Origin: Holacanthus passer
Taxonomy: Eukaryota; Chordata; Actinopteri; Pomacanthidae
Assembly (NCBI GenBank): GCA_025331565.1
Contig: JAFREQ010000047.1
Location: 1,044,001-1,108,000, forward strand
DNA: 64,000 bases
Direction of reading: 5' to 3'
Shown: positions 20,722 through 34,600 of the stretch, one piece after another
Layout: each line of letters opens with the position of its first letter
How positions within the stretch are numbered: position 1 is the first letter of the stretch
Notes under the pieces: generated by a model
Database searches by the model: none
What the model was told of the DNA's origin: nothing
Seen by the model: only the letters and a program-made list of their open reading frames with translations
Translations under genes and position numbers: made by a program

Positions 20722-22759
20722 CCATCTAATTCAAAGCTTGGCAACAGACTGTTTGCTTGAGGAGGAGTATTAATCTGCTCACCCTGAGGAAGAGATCTTT
20801 TTTTTCTTTCGCATAAGTGACTCAAGTGACTGTTTTTTTATGTTTATAGTTTTGCAAGCACATGATGTTCACATGCAAATAAAACTGTTTTATTCTCCGA
20901 AAGGTCATTGCCTTTCACCGCAGCACCAACAGCCTTTAGATATCATGAAAAAGTCTATTTTTAAATGTGTTTTTCTCCATTACATTCTTCTGTTCAATAT
21001 GTTTGAAGTGTACTTTTCATAACTTTGTGAAGGCTGTTTCACTGTGTTCTCTCCTCTGATCTCTGGCTCGTTTTTTACGTCATGATTAATGAGCAGCTTG
21101 CTGAATGACTCGGACTTTGGACTTTATTTGTCCAAAAATATTTTTTAAAAAAATGTGAACTGGCTGGAATGTTTCTAAAGAATGCTCAGATATGTTTTGC
21201 ATTAAACTCACCAACACACAAAACTTGTAGATCTCGGCCTGCACCTTGTTGTTTAGCTGTGTGATAATTAGTCAGAGATAATCAATAAACTCATTTGCTG
21301 TGTACACTTAGGAAAAAAGTCTGTTTATAATAAAGCATTGATTTATATGCATAGATTGCCAGATTCCAACCACGCACTGATGATTGTTATACTGCTTGAT
21401 CGTTCCACATAGTTGATCAGCTATCCTTCATCTGATTTGTGCAAGATGATGTATTACACAAGAACAGCACGTATTTTCTGACTCACTAGGGGATTTAATT
21501 ACATTAGTGAGTTGTCAGTAGTTGATTGGTTTACACAGTGGCTCACACACTCTTGCTTTCACCTCCTAGGGGGTAACAACCACACCTTAAAGTTAACTAT
21601 ACAACAATGTGAGACCAAGAAAGATAGGGTATATAATCATTTGGTTCCTTATGGTTTGCGCTGCCACTGTACTGTGCCATGGCAAACACTACTCTGATGG
21701 CGCTCAGCTGGTCCGCGATAGTTTCTAATAGAAAAAAGATGCTTTAATGGTTTCCTTCAGACATGCTAAACAAGCCAACACAGACACATCTGTTACACAC
21801 ATACACATGTTCTGACAATTGCAGTTCAACGTGTTAAATTACACCAAACCGTTTCATGAGATTTTTTTGTTTGTTTGTGAGCTGTTCATCAAATGTTATG
21901 ACAGGATAATTTCTAATAGATGCTGGCAGCGGGACAGCAAGCATGTCTAGGAAACATCTGCAAGTAGATTCAAGTTCCCCAACTTGTTTTCTGTGATTTA
22001 GTCTTTGTAATTACTGAGTCTTGTTAAGGCAAGGCATTCCTCTTTCATCGGATTTACAGACTTGTTTTCACAGATCAGAGAAGAAAAGCAGTAAAACAGC
22101 AGGCCTGCGTCTACAGATGCAAAACTAAATCCAGGCTTGGATGAGAAATGCGAAGACACTCAAAGTTCAAGTGAAGATGAATTTCGCTGAGGTCCAACGT
22201 TCTCTCATAACGTGGACTCGGGGTCAGCTGAGGCCTCTCTGTGAAATGTTGCAGCAACCTGCAGCCGCCTCCTCTATACTGCAATTTCCTAAAACACTCT
22301 TTCAGAGTAACATAGTTTGCGACTGTTATGTACTTTCAAACCTCATTAGGCTCTGCCGGTGCGTGGTGCAGGGGTTTAATGACTGACATAGGGTTCTCTG
22401 CACATCTTTCAACAGCGTGCAGCTGAATCAGGTGTCTCTCAGTTCCAGTCTGAAGCTCTTGAAATCAAAGAGCCTTTCCAGCATAAGACTCACCCTACAG
22501 CATATGTCTCTTTGGCCTATGAGAGTACATGCAGATGGGGAATTCTGGGTAGTTAAGAAAGCAAGAGCTATCACTGCTTCCTCAAAGATCACTTTATGTT
22601 TGGAATGTCTCCAAAATAATATCTGCTCAGTGCCTCCCTTTATCATGTTAAAATGTTCTGAGAGACAAACTGGTTCATTCTCACACTAGAAAACCACCGA
22701 ACACTGTGGCCACAGTGAACAATGTTCTTACTCCTCAGACACCAAGTGCTTTACACATC

Positions 22760-23378
22760 CACATTAACAATACAACATAAAACCCATATGTTGTCTCCAT
22801 GATGAAATGTTCCTGTGGTCTGCTTTGTGTTGGAAAAACTAAAAGAGCTTTAAAGATTCACATTTCTGAACACAAAACTGCAATACACACACACAAAACA
22901 TGTGTTGGGTTATGCAGTTGCTCAACATTATGAACAAGTTAACCACGGGTCTGCGGCATCGTTACGTTAAGTCGTTACGTCTGCTCTTCCTCAAGGTGGT
23001 GACATGACCAACTCTGCAGAGAGGCGTGTTGGGTTCACACTCATCACACAGCTGAGCCTCTTGGCCTAAATGAAGAACTGCATTTGTCATGTTTTATCTA
23101 GTTTTTTACACTTGAAGGATGCAATGCTTTTTGAATCTTTGTAGCTTGAAGATTTTGTCTCTGATGGGATCATAGTACATGAGGTGTGGCATTTGGCAAC
23201 TCCCACCCTTGGATCCATTAGCCAATAGATTTATAATCAACCAATTATCTGATGATAATCATACACCTGCTCTAGGTTGACTATATATGCGTTGGCCTCA
23301 TGTATGAATGACGATGAAGACATGTTGTGTCTGAACGTTTGCCTGTTTGAACTGTTACTGGCTGCAAATCAATCAGTG
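22760..23378 (+). mobile_element. Penelope-like retroelement 3' fragment (GIY-YIG domain)
   Basis: From 22802 one frame reads MKCSCGLLCVGKTKRALKIH then ISEHKTAI, the start of a GIY-YIG endonuclease domain as found at the C-terminus of Penelope-like elements. Another frame near 23028-23101 reads ACWVHTHHTAEPLGLNEELH then LSCFI and a stop, the usual end of that ORF. A 3' tail with 'gtctgaacgtttgcctgttt' follows. The two pieces are in different frames, so the copy is dead, and the reverse-transcriptase part is missing. Confidence 0.75.
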
Positions 23379-24585
23379 TGCTCCAGCCCCCTTCTTTAAA
23401 TCACTGTTTGCTAACGTCACCAGTACATTTTTAACTTTTATGGTGGTACATAATGCACTTTGTCACATCTCAACCCATTTTGCAGAAAATGTAAAAAGGC
23501 ACAAAAGCATCCGAAAAATGTAGAAAGACCACTTGTTGCATTTAACCTTGCTTTGTTGAGGTTAGGATGGTGGATGTCTTAGCAACTCCGTGGAGAGAAC
23601 AAATAATATTACAACAGCATAGTTACTTCAGCACAGTGATGGATTATCTCTTCAACAGATGTTTCATTTTTATCCATTTCACTCCAGTGGGCAAGACCAG
23701 GATGTCTGAGATAAAGTTTTTTTTCCTCCTGAGTTGTATCAAGAAATGAATCAAAGAGAATGATTTGTGTTCCCACAGATTTCACTTCATTAGCATTATA
23801 CAATATTAGGTTTAGTCAAACCAGTGGTCACGAGGGCAAAGCACACTTCCTGCAACTTCCTGGACAAGTTAAAGTGTATGCAGGTGTAAAACAAAATGAA
23901 TGCAAGTGTACCGAGGCTAATTTGAATTTTTTGGCTCCAAACTTGCAAATTCTCTCTGATGACGACGACCACATTATATAATTGAAAGCTCTAAATGGAC
24001 TTGTGGTGGGATGGAAATGGAATGAGTCCAACAAACTTGAGTTTAAAATGTGGATCCCAAAGAGATGCCAATGTTGTTGAAACCATGTCAAAATAAAAGT
24101 CCTAAAACCTGCATCAGGCCTTGTTAGTCCGTGTTGAAGTTGATTCTCTGTGTTCAGCTTTCCTGTCCTCGCACCTTACCTTTACCATGAGGCTGTAAAA
24201 CTGACCTTGGAACAGTCATCCACTTCAACTTCAGGCTGCACTGAATGCTCTGAATACTTGAGAGGATTAGCTTGTTTGGTTCTATGAACATTCATCAGCT
24301 GCGTGCCATGTTTACCTCAGCAACCAACCTGACAGAGAGCTGCTTTAATCTCACACAACTGTTTACTGCCAATACAGATTTTAATGCAATATTAAACCTA
24401 AACTTAACACTTTCTGATTATTGTGTTAAAATTCATCCTAAATGTATGTTGGGCATTGGAGAATGTATATACTTTTAATAGATGATATGAGAGAAAAACA
24501 GCTTGCTTTAATTTTGTTCAGTCTTTATTTTTATTCTCCAGAATAAAAACAAGAAATACAAAGTCATAGAAATATCAACATTTGT

Positions 24586-24639
24586 AAATTTCCCCACTGT
24601 GGGACGAATAAAGGTTTATCTTATCTTATCTTATCTTAA
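24586..24639 (+). mobile_element. LINE-type 3' tail, copy 3 of 4
   Basis: The sequence 'aaatttccccactgtgggac' then 'gaataaaggttt' and four ATCTT units is almost identical to the copy at 53176-53230. Confidence 0.7.
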
Positions 24640-27149
24640 GAGGAAAGAAGGACAAAAGCAGCACAGTGGTTAAATGTTGCTGTTCTCATGCTCTCATCAC
24701 ATGTTGAGTCCAGCTCAGTGTAGTCTACCCATAAAACAACTGACTTCACAGCGCACATTTTAAATTGTAAGTCAGTTTTATTTTTTGTTTAACTGTCCGA
24801 AACTAAACTTGGACCCACCTCTTTTCCTCTAGATAAAGAAGTGTTTAAAGTTGCATAACTGCTCCGTGTGCCCTCTGTTTACTTACTTGTAAACGTTCTT
24901 CATGGTCATATTGACCCACTAAACTCATAATGTCTTTCTCTCCTCAGCAGAAACAAGAAGGCAACCTGCTTCTATTGTGCCATGTTTGTTTGTGCACAGT
25001 ACAAATTCTGAGGACAAAGCCATTCAGAAGCTTTGGCATTTCACATCCATTCAGTTGTGACCTACAAGTGGGTACAGGAGTGGGATGCAGGAATTTCCGA
25101 CTGCCTGCGAGACTGTGATGGACACTGGAGTACCGGAGCACTGAGGAGGAGTGTGACAAGAGCATGTGAAGGCAGAGTAAGGCCTGAAGAAGAACAGAGA
25201 AGCACTCGGAAGACACCCTTTGCTTATCTAACCCGTCTGAGCTGTAGAGGCTGCAGAGCTACATAAGAGGCAGTTGAACACAGGTGCAAAGGCAACACAG
25301 TTCACACAGTCACAGGTCGCAGCCATATACTTAGGCACCAAGCGCAATGATGCTCACAGTAATGTAAGTAGTAATGTAACAGTAATGTTCAAAGTGGAGA
25401 TGAAGTCTGGACATTGCAAAAAGAGAGGCTTTGTTTTTGGAGGCATTGATTCAAAAGATCAGATTTTCCACTTAGAAAAATAATTTGAAACTATAAATGA
25501 ATAAAACTTTCATCAATCAAGCTTTAAAAAAATAAATCTCAATACTGCAAATCCAGCAAAAGATACTGTAAACAAGAGAAATAAGATAAAAATGCCCTTA
25601 AGAGCCATTAGAAAAGATAGAAAAGAATTTTGTTGTTGCCATTTTTTATATGACAGTCATTTGGCAGGAGGCTGACAGGAAGCAGGCGAAGAGAGGCAGG
25701 ATGGACATGTAACAAAGGTTCAAAAGAAAGTAATGTCTTTTCTTCCTTCAGGTTCTTTGTGGAGAGAGCACAGGGGAGAAGGAGGAAGGAAGGAAGTCAC
25801 ACACTGAATCTATTAGTGCTGCCACTAAAAAGCGAGTCTTAAGTAGCACTAAATAAGACACAAACAAGAACATAGAGGACAGAAAACAGGAGCAACCGGG
25901 TCTGACTGAGCAGCTTGCTGTTATCAAGGCAGCAGTTATATACTATATAGCAGTTCATCCAGGGTCGTGGAATATCAAGGAATATTTGATTTTACAGACA
26001 TCTCCACCAAAATGCGAAATATATAATCTGGGCCGTGTTCAGCTGCTCAACAAACTCCATCCATCCACGTCCATAACAGATTCAAACACGGAATCCTTCC
26101 TCTTGTTCACACACACTCCTTTTAACACAGTTCTTATGCAGTTATCATTTTGCTTCTGTGCAGGTGTGGTAATGTTAAACCCACCAACGTCAAATAAAAG
26201 ACAAACAATGATGGAAAGATAAGTAGAGGAAACAGCCTCTCCAGAAGCCAGTTGAATCAACAGTTGACGGCTGTTGGGCAGTCCTGTCTTGGCTGAATCA
26301 GGTTGTGGCAAGGTGACTAACAAGTGACATTGCAGGACTAGTTAATGTTTAAGTGCAGTATGTTGTTTTGGCACCACTTAGAAGGAAATTCTGTTAAAAA
26401 GAGAGTACGTACATGCCCTATTGTTTAAACATCCTTTTTCCTGTGGTGAAGCTTTGGACTCATTGGAATCATTGACATCTTACATCATGACTTAATGACT
26501 TAATGAGACTGTTATAATGTCAAAGTCTGGTTGTTTACAGCAAACTGGGTTCAGATTGTAGTTATTTGATAGCATTTTTTCACACTTTTGTCTTGCCCAC
26601 TAAAGCAACTCCAGTGGTGATTGGATTTATAACAAATCACGCAGAGGTCCCACTATGTGCAAAATTCTAAAACACAGATTTTTCAGAATAAAATGTACAC
26701 CGGAGGTACAAATTATTATAAAGTCCACTGGTGAGGTGAACTATTAGTCAGACTATTAGTCCTTAATGTTTTTGTTTACTAAACTGGTTAATCCATGGAG
26801 GAGTTGGCGATAAGGAGAATTTTAAGTTCGGATAACAAGGTAAGCAACTCTGTGATTGTTGTGCAGTCGCTGTATTTTCCAACATGTTTCAATCAAATTC
26901 ACAACAATGATTATCATCCTGTTTTGTACCCATGGAGGTTGTGAAATCAAAACAAGGACAAGTTTGAAGAAATTCACCTTCAGCTTCCTCAAACCTGCAA
27001 TAATTATTCTGGCCAGTTGGGGGCAGTGCATCAATTTGTAAACAAAACATTAAGATAGGTACAGCTTGTAAAGATGTTACGCCTAAGACGTGAAGAAAAT
27101 AATATCCTGTTTACCAGTCCAGCTCACACAACATTAACTCTCATTTGTG

Positions 27150-27410
27150 GGGTGAATATAAGCTCAATGTTCTCTCCACTTTTAGTTCTGGTCCTGAAGG
27201 ATCTAGCTGTTAAATGCTCCGCTGTGTTCAGCAGCTGGTCACTAACTTTGTGTGCCTGCTGTTTGGTGCTGGTCAGGTCAGATAATGGTCTGTGGGTTTG
27301 TCACCAGTGACATCTTTCACATTACACATACTCACATCTCACAATCTCATCCATTGTTTATATAAAAAATATTGATTGGAGCAGCTTTATTGAAATACAA
27401 ACCAAAGCCA
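27150..27410 (+). repeat. Dispersed repeat, copy 2 of 3
   Basis: It contains 'ataatggtctgtgggtttgt' and 'cattgtttatataaaaaata', shared in diverged form with 58640-58778; the tail is also shared with 1487-1580. It lies just beyond the probable slc7a5 transcript end. Confidence 0.55.
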
Positions 27411-27558
27411 AAACCATGTCCACGTAGTATATTTTTTGTTTTTTGCTCATTCAGCCACATTTGAAAAAATTAAATGAACTTAAGAACTAAAGGAGAACAG
27501 ATGAGACAAAACATAGACCAAACACAACAGAACACAAGAGTGGAAAAAAAACTCAAAA

Positions 27559-27564
27559 TTTATT
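27559..27564 (-). terminator. slc7a5: Candidate slc7a5 polyadenylation signal
   Basis: AATAAA on the minus strand is followed within 50 bases by a T-run and a TGTG-rich stretch, the expected downstream element. It would give a 3'UTR of about 2.2 kb, and mammalian SLC7A5 also has a long 3'UTR. Confidence 0.45.
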
Positions 27565-29790
27565 TGTAAAGCACTTTCCACAAAATGCCCTGTAAACAAA
27601 TTAGAAGGACTAATAACAACAAACATTTCCTAAAAATAAATAAATAAACTTTCTACAGTCCTATCTGGTTAGTTTACCATCGGCTTTGTGCGATGGCTGG
27701 AGTGTTAGAAAGGTTCTACCTCTAAAACATACACATTAACCCCTCCGGCATCCACGACTCTGCCTCCATGTCAACAACGCTGCTCACAGTGTCTCTACAG
27801 AAGCAGCACCGCCACAGTAACGTGGACTTTTGGTCTGCCGCCGGAGGGTCGACGTTAATAATGCAGCACTATCTGTGGCTGTGTGTGGACAAGTAAAAAC
27901 AAAACAGGAGGATGAAAAAAAAACAACAACTTGCAGTTCATACTGTGACGTGAAAATGTGTTCCTTCTGTACTTCAAGCAGCCCTCCCCCCTTTAATAAA
28001 AGAAAAAATAAATCTCCCCTTTTCCCATTTCCTCTCCAGCATGTCTCTCCATAGACTGCAGCACATGGTTGTCTGTCTGCTTACATTATCCTCTTTGACC
28101 TCTCACTCCCACCTACCTTCACCCACATTAAGGACCCCCAAACACACACACACACCCTAAAATACAACAAAATATGCTAGAAAAGAAAAAGTGTTCAACA
28201 GTGAAATGTTCATATGTAACTGTCACAAGTGTGTGTTAGACCAGAACTGTTTGTGTCCAATAAGATCACACGAGAAACAAGAGACTGCTCTAACCTGAAA
28301 ATGTGTGTACAGTTACATGGTTTCATTTCAGTATATAATGTGAAGCAATGACTCTTAAACACTGTCGGTGTGATGGAGTTTTAATGGCGTGCTGCGATCC
28401 AGGCTCAGTACGCAAAAAATATTGATCCCCAGTGAAAGTGAGATCGCTGACCCAAAAAATAATCTACAGCAGGAAAACGGCACATACTTTGAATTCTGAC
28501 TCACTTTTCAGTGATGGTCAAAATACAATTTCCTATTCTAGTACATGCAACTCTGTCAATCTGAGCACATGATGATTTAAAGACCAATGTAACTTCAGTA
28601 GCAGCTAAACTCCAATACCCAGAAATCCTGTGAGCTGACATCAGTGGACTGCTCACAGTATGATCGTGTTTACCTCCAGGGCCGGTCTGTGATGCTTTAG
28701 ATGTAAATATGTAATGTAAGCAGGCACACTGAACGAAAACATTTAACTTCTATCTATAATTCACCCTCCTCTCTCTGAGGCAATTTGACAGCCAGACAAA
28801 TATTAAGTAAGCGTCATTTACTGACTAACAATCTGCACGTGTATAATTCAGCAGACTAATGAAAGCAAAACACGACAGCCTACATGTGATGGGACATGTG
28901 TGATTAGTGTAAAAATGAGAAAACAAAAATGTCTCGAACACACCAAGATGTCCATTCAACTTCAATCACTCACTAAAACTTGACAGACAACAGACGCTGG
29001 GCGGTCACAGGTATCATCATGACCTACATGCTGCACCGTCAACCAACGAGCAACAACACAGACAACACCAGACTTTCAGCTAAAAGTGCTAAAGAGTTGT
29101 AATGACTGCAGGACCAAAGTTTTCCTTCATGAATATCTGACAAAGCTAATTCACACCAGCTTTTACTTGAGCAAAAGTTGGTGCCAGGAGACTAAAAGTG
29201 GATGCTTGCAGGATTTTAAAAAAAAGCAAACTCCTGATTGCAAAGGTTGTAGACTTGAGAGAGCTCTGTTTACAGCTGCTTGCAGGTCAGTGCCAAGGCT
29301 TCGGATACCATTGACTACTGCCAACTACTGCCACAGCTGACACCTTAATTTGCCACATAAGGCACAACTTGCTCAATACAACAGGGTTCTGTTGAGGGAG
29401 GACATTTTACATGAACTTATTCACACAAAAAAAAAAACAGTAAAATCAAAAACAAGTAAATGCATTGTAACAAAAAAACCCAATGCACAACAGCCTACAA
29501 AGGATAGTTAGTGACTAAAAATAGTTCATATTCAAATAACCCAAAAATGTCAGCAACATAAGAAACAACAGAAAAAAAGTTAAAGACCAGTAAGACACAA
29601 TAGCCTCAAACGCCTGCATGATTCTGTCCTCATCAGGTCCTAATCAGCACCCAGCAGACAGGGTGGGTGTGTGTGTGCGAGACAGAGAGAGAGAGAGTGG
29701 GGCGAGAGGGTCAACAGAGGTCACGCCTCATCAGCTGTGATGTCAGAGCCAAGACGTCACTGTCGGTGCAACCCGATTGGCCGTTGGCTT
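27565..29790 (-). other. slc7a5: Probable slc7a5 3'UTR
   Basis: This stretch lies between the slc7a5 stop and the candidate poly(A) signal. I found no other AATAAA in this orientation within it and no coding sequence. Transcript support is lacking. Confidence 0.4.
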
Positions 29791-29846
29791 TTAGGACTCC
29801 TGAGGCACCACCTCCATCATCTTCTGACATAAGGCTGTGGTCGAGA
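29791..29846 (-). CDS. slc7a5: slc7a5 exon 10 (C-terminus and stop)
   Basis: It encodes STTALCQKMMEVVPQES and the TAA stop (29793-29791). The acceptor TTTGCAG follows a long (TG)n run that replaces the usual pyrimidine tract. Confidence 0.96.
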
Positions 29847-29861
29847 CTGCAAACACACACA

Positions 29862-29894
<33 letters not shown>

Positions 29895-31473
29895 GTGACA
29901 ATTACCCAGAATGTCAGGTGGAATAGCTTAGTACTAGTTTCAGAAAGTCAAACGTGAGAAGAGACAGGTGCTGTACTCACAGATTCCATGCTGCAGCCAC
30001 TCGGGTTTGCTCTTCCAGCACACTCCGAACAAGTAGATGGGAATTCCAGTGGCGATGATGCCGAAGCCGATGGCACACTCCACCGGAGTCTTCCAGAAGG
30101 AGACGATGATGAGGAAGAGGCAGGCCAGCACGAAGCTCACCGGCAGCAGAATATTCACCTGCAGGGAACAGAAAAAGATTCATTATCAGACAAAGTGACG
30201 AGTTCCACAGCTCCCCTCTCAACGTTTTGGGAAATATGCTTACTCACTTTAATAACTTCCTGGTACATAACCCCCTATAAAACAACAACATGCTGTTTTT
30301 ACATTTTGTTTTTTATATGGATTGAGCAGAGCCAGGCTAGCTGTTTCCACCTGTGTCCAGTCACCTGTCTCTCAGAAGCTGTAGCTTCATATTCAGTAGA
30401 AATACATGAGTGGTCTTGATCTTCTTGGCCAGTGTACATTTTACTTTTCTCTAAATAAATTAGCCTCATTACAGAAGCAGTTCCTCATGGCTGGTCCTAT
30501 CTTGTTCTCCGTGGACAGAGTTTTATCTTTGCCTCAGAACACTGCAGTGATGTCAGAGCTACACGAGACCCCACCCAAAAAAGCCCCTCACATCACAACA
30601 GACTGACCTGAGGCTAATTAGAGCACACATAAGTAGGTAATTAAAGGCTGCATATTTAGCACCTTTCAAAACCAAAAACGATCTAAAAACTTCAAAAAGA
30701 TGCAAAATTAAATAAAAGCAAATCTACAGCTCTTGTGCTGCTTTTTAAATGTGTCCACATTGTGTCCAATGAAAGAGAGGGTCGCAGTTTAGTAGCTTCA
30801 AAAAAGTGTGATCATCTTTGGTTTGGTCTGGAACAAAGTGCAACTAAAATACAGTGCCCCCAGCAGAGATCTCAGTGATCCACTAAATGTAACTCTCCAG
30901 GAAGAGAAAAGAGCATGCTTCCAACTTTGTGGCAACAGTTTGTAAAGGCCTTTTCCTGTGTCAGCATGACAACAAACAACAAAAGCAGGTCCACAAAGAA
31001 ATGGCTTTCTGAGTTTGGTGTGGAAGAACTTGATCTCAATCCCATTCAATCCATCTTTTTGGATGAACTGGAACGCTGACTGGGAGCCAGGTCTCTTCGC
31101 CCAACATCAGAGTTGGAGCTGCTCTTGTGGCTAAATAAAGCAAATCCCTGCAGCCAAAATGTGATGAGAAGAGCGGAGGCTGTTATTAGTAGCAGATGAA
31201 TGCCCCTAGCACCCACTAATGAGTGGTACAGTCAGCTGACCACATACTTTTGGCCATGTAAACTGAAGATGTCATCATTCTACGAGACTGCTGATGTACA
31301 GTATCTATTCACAAAAGAGATTAATTAGTACATCTAATTGTGTGATTCTCTGGCAGCTCTGCTCCGAATCTGTTGAGCAACAGGAATGTGACAAATAAAG
31401 AAGAGGGAAAAAAGACTGAGAGAGTGAAAGAGAGAGACAGAGGTCAGCAGAGAGACAGTGTCACCACTGTCCC

Positions 31474-31518
<45 letters not shown>

Positions 31519-31660
31519 AGTGCTGGGCCAACAGATCTATCTGCCTCTTTCACTTCACTACCCCAACCGACTCCGCCTCTGACCGACAACAACGGTGTGC
31601 CAGCGGGCAGATGAGCAGAGTCAGTGCAGCCATCAGGCTCTAATAAGGGATACACACACA

Positions 31661-31694
<34 letters not shown>

Positions 31695-34600
31695 AAAGCT
31701 CACACACTCGCATGCAATCAGTGTGCAACTATGGCACAATGGTCTCCTGTGTGTTGGGGAGTCCTGCAGTTACTGGTCTATTCAGGAAGAATAGTGCTCT
31801 TCCTCTTGTACACACACACACACACATATGCACACACACTACTACCCTGCAGGCCTCACAACACCAGCTGACAAGCATCCAGCTTCTCTTCTGTCCCTTA
31901 ATCTGTGATCACTCTCTATTCATCTGAGCCCTCCGCTGAATGGATCTTTGTTTGTTGCATGAGACAAAGAAGAAACATTTCCTGCTGCCAAAGCTAACTC
32001 AAGTGGGAGTTGATGGTGACAAAGACCAAGTGAGACTTTCATGTCCACTCTTTTCCAACTGCCTGTGTGTAACTGTCCATGATCATCACCAGAAAGTCGG
32101 GGAAAAGAAACCAAAAACAACAAGTCTTATCAATGTTCCAGTGCTGCTTTTTTCTGTTTGACTCACCTTGATCGGTCGCTCCAGCTCTGGCTTCTTATAA
32201 CGGAGCCACATCATCCCGACGATTGCCATTGCGATGCAGAGCCAGTTGAAGAAGCTGAAGAAGTTTATGACGGAGAAGATGTCGTTGGAGAAGGCGTAGA
32301 GCAGCGTCATCAAGCACTGGAGAGAGCGAGAGAGAAATGATTAGGCCTGCAGTACAAGAATGTATTCTTTTTATTTTCATGTTACCTTTCCCTTAAATCA
32401 GAAAACAAAACTCTTTTGATTTGCTTAACTTATATTGTAAGATATCTGTATTTTAGTGTACAGTGAGTGAGAAAATAAGAGAACATACAGTGAATATAAG
32501 TGAAGGCAATGGGGTCAGCAGGGTGGGATGGATCATTGACAGCAGACTGGGCAGGTGACCCTCCCTGGATCCTACGAAGAATAACCTGCGAGGGACAAAA
32601 AGACATGGACACTGAGTATGAGCAGATACATGATTCTAATCAATGCATTTTTGTACCTATGACAAAACTCTGGATGTTCTCTCAGCACTTGTCCAAACCT
32701 GCTTAGTCTACATGTGCTAAAATGTTTCTGGGTGTGTTTTTCATTTGGTGCACGTGTGTGTTACCTGGATGATGTGAACAAAGAGCCGTTGACTGATCCA
32801 AAGCAGGACAGGGCTACAAACACCGGGATGATCCAAGCCATCGGACCCAGGTGTTGGTTACCAAAATCCTGCAGGACACACACAGACGGTACAGATGTGA
32901 TGAGTCAAGTAAAGTAGCAAAGTAGGTCCAGCCACACCAGAAAGTGGCACTGGGAAATTCATCAATGCCTCTTTGCAAAATAGGCAGTGCCAGAGGTTTG
33001 ATGTACAGGGACTGCTCGTAGAGCTGGTGATCCAGCAACTCCAGCCTCATAACTGTGTGCAAACCATGCCCTTCTGTGGAGCAGTTTATACTCTGACAGA
33101 GGAGGGCTAAATAAAAGTGGATGGTGTAATAATAGCTTCCTGTGTTTGGCTTGCTGTTGGTCAGTGGCACACATTTGCTTGTTGAAATTCACCACAGTTG
33201 AATTTGACACCATAAACTGGCTCAGCTTCACTTCCTCTCTGCTTGTGAATCCACTACCACCGTGAAATGTCATTTTAAATGCCACAATTCTGCTGTTGTA
33301 TATTTTCTAATAATTCTACATGTTCTAGAAGTAGAGAATATCCAGATTGAAGCCAAAGAGCTATGATTTTTGGCAACTGATCAATGATTTTTGGCAACTG
33401 ATCAATGATGTACTAGGAACACATTTATGATATTTGGGCCTGTGTAACTTAAAATGGTAGTAAATAGTAAAATGTATTTACTGTATTTGGCAGCGTTCAT
33501 TCCAAAAGAAAGAAGCTCAGAGTGTGTGCACTCACCACAGCCACGGCCTCTGAGTCGAGCATCTGCTGAGGGGAGAGGGTGGTGAAATATGCCAGGTTGG
33601 TCAGAACGTACACCGCTGTCACGATGGGCAGAGAGATGATGATGGCACGGGGAAGGTTTCTGAGGAAGATGCACAAACATTCTCAGCTGCAGCTCAGATT
33701 ACAACCATAGATAATCAATCACTTCACTGGAAACAAGTCTGTATTTTATCATAAAAGCACACAACTCACTCATTAATACTCACTTGTATGGCTCAATCAT
33801 CTCCTCAGTAACAAAATTCAAGTAGTTCCTGCAAGTAGAAGAGGCAACAATCAGAGACATAGTCCACTTATTTAGCAAAATAGACACACTGACAAATGAT
33901 AGAATGTTAATTCATCTGATCCTAATTTGTACGCTGGATAATGAACAGGCAGCGGAGTGTCGTGCAACCTGACCACACAGGTAGTTTGTTGTGTTAACTC
34001 ACCAACCGCCGTATGCAAACAGGCCACTGTAGAGCGCCAGGCCGATGTTGCCAAACTCATACATGGAACCCTCGAATGAATTTTCTGGAAGAAGATCGTC
34101 TGTGCCACCTGGAGAACAGGGAGAAAGAATGAGGTTCAGACAACAAAAAGGCCAAATTCATCTGTCTGCATTATTGTTCTGCAGCCAAGTACCCGCCAGT
34201 CTGGAGAACCTGAAATGCAGAACAATAAACTAAACAATGATCTGTATTTGTTCAAGACACACCAAAAAGGCCCTTGGATTGGGGGGGGGGGGCTTAAATC
34301 TGTCTTAGTATGCGGATCAGTGGAATACTACAGAATGTAATGAAGTTAAGACAGGCTGAGACGGTCAATAAGTGACCCTGGCTTTGGCACAGCTCTGTGG
34401 ATCAACCCAAATCCTCACACAACAGACAAACAGAGGAGGCTACAGACAGAGAACAGTTGGTGGGTTATTGCCTTGCTCAAGGGCAGGGTAACAGTAGTCG
34501 AGGGAGCATATTCCTATTTTACTTAAATTGACCGACTGCCGTGAGGATTTATGACAGCCCCTCTTCTGTGTCTGCTGCTGGTTTGAGGGGATCTGTGCCA

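Larger units (their letters stand above)
12401..27558. other. Gene desert between klhdc4 and slc7a5
   Basis: No exon of a known gene is recognisable. The stretch is AT-rich and contains the repeats and transposon fossils listed separately, plus several CA/TG microsatellites. A possible coding remnant lies at 15210-15625. Any ORF here is under 200 codons and resembles nothing I know. Confidence 0.55.
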
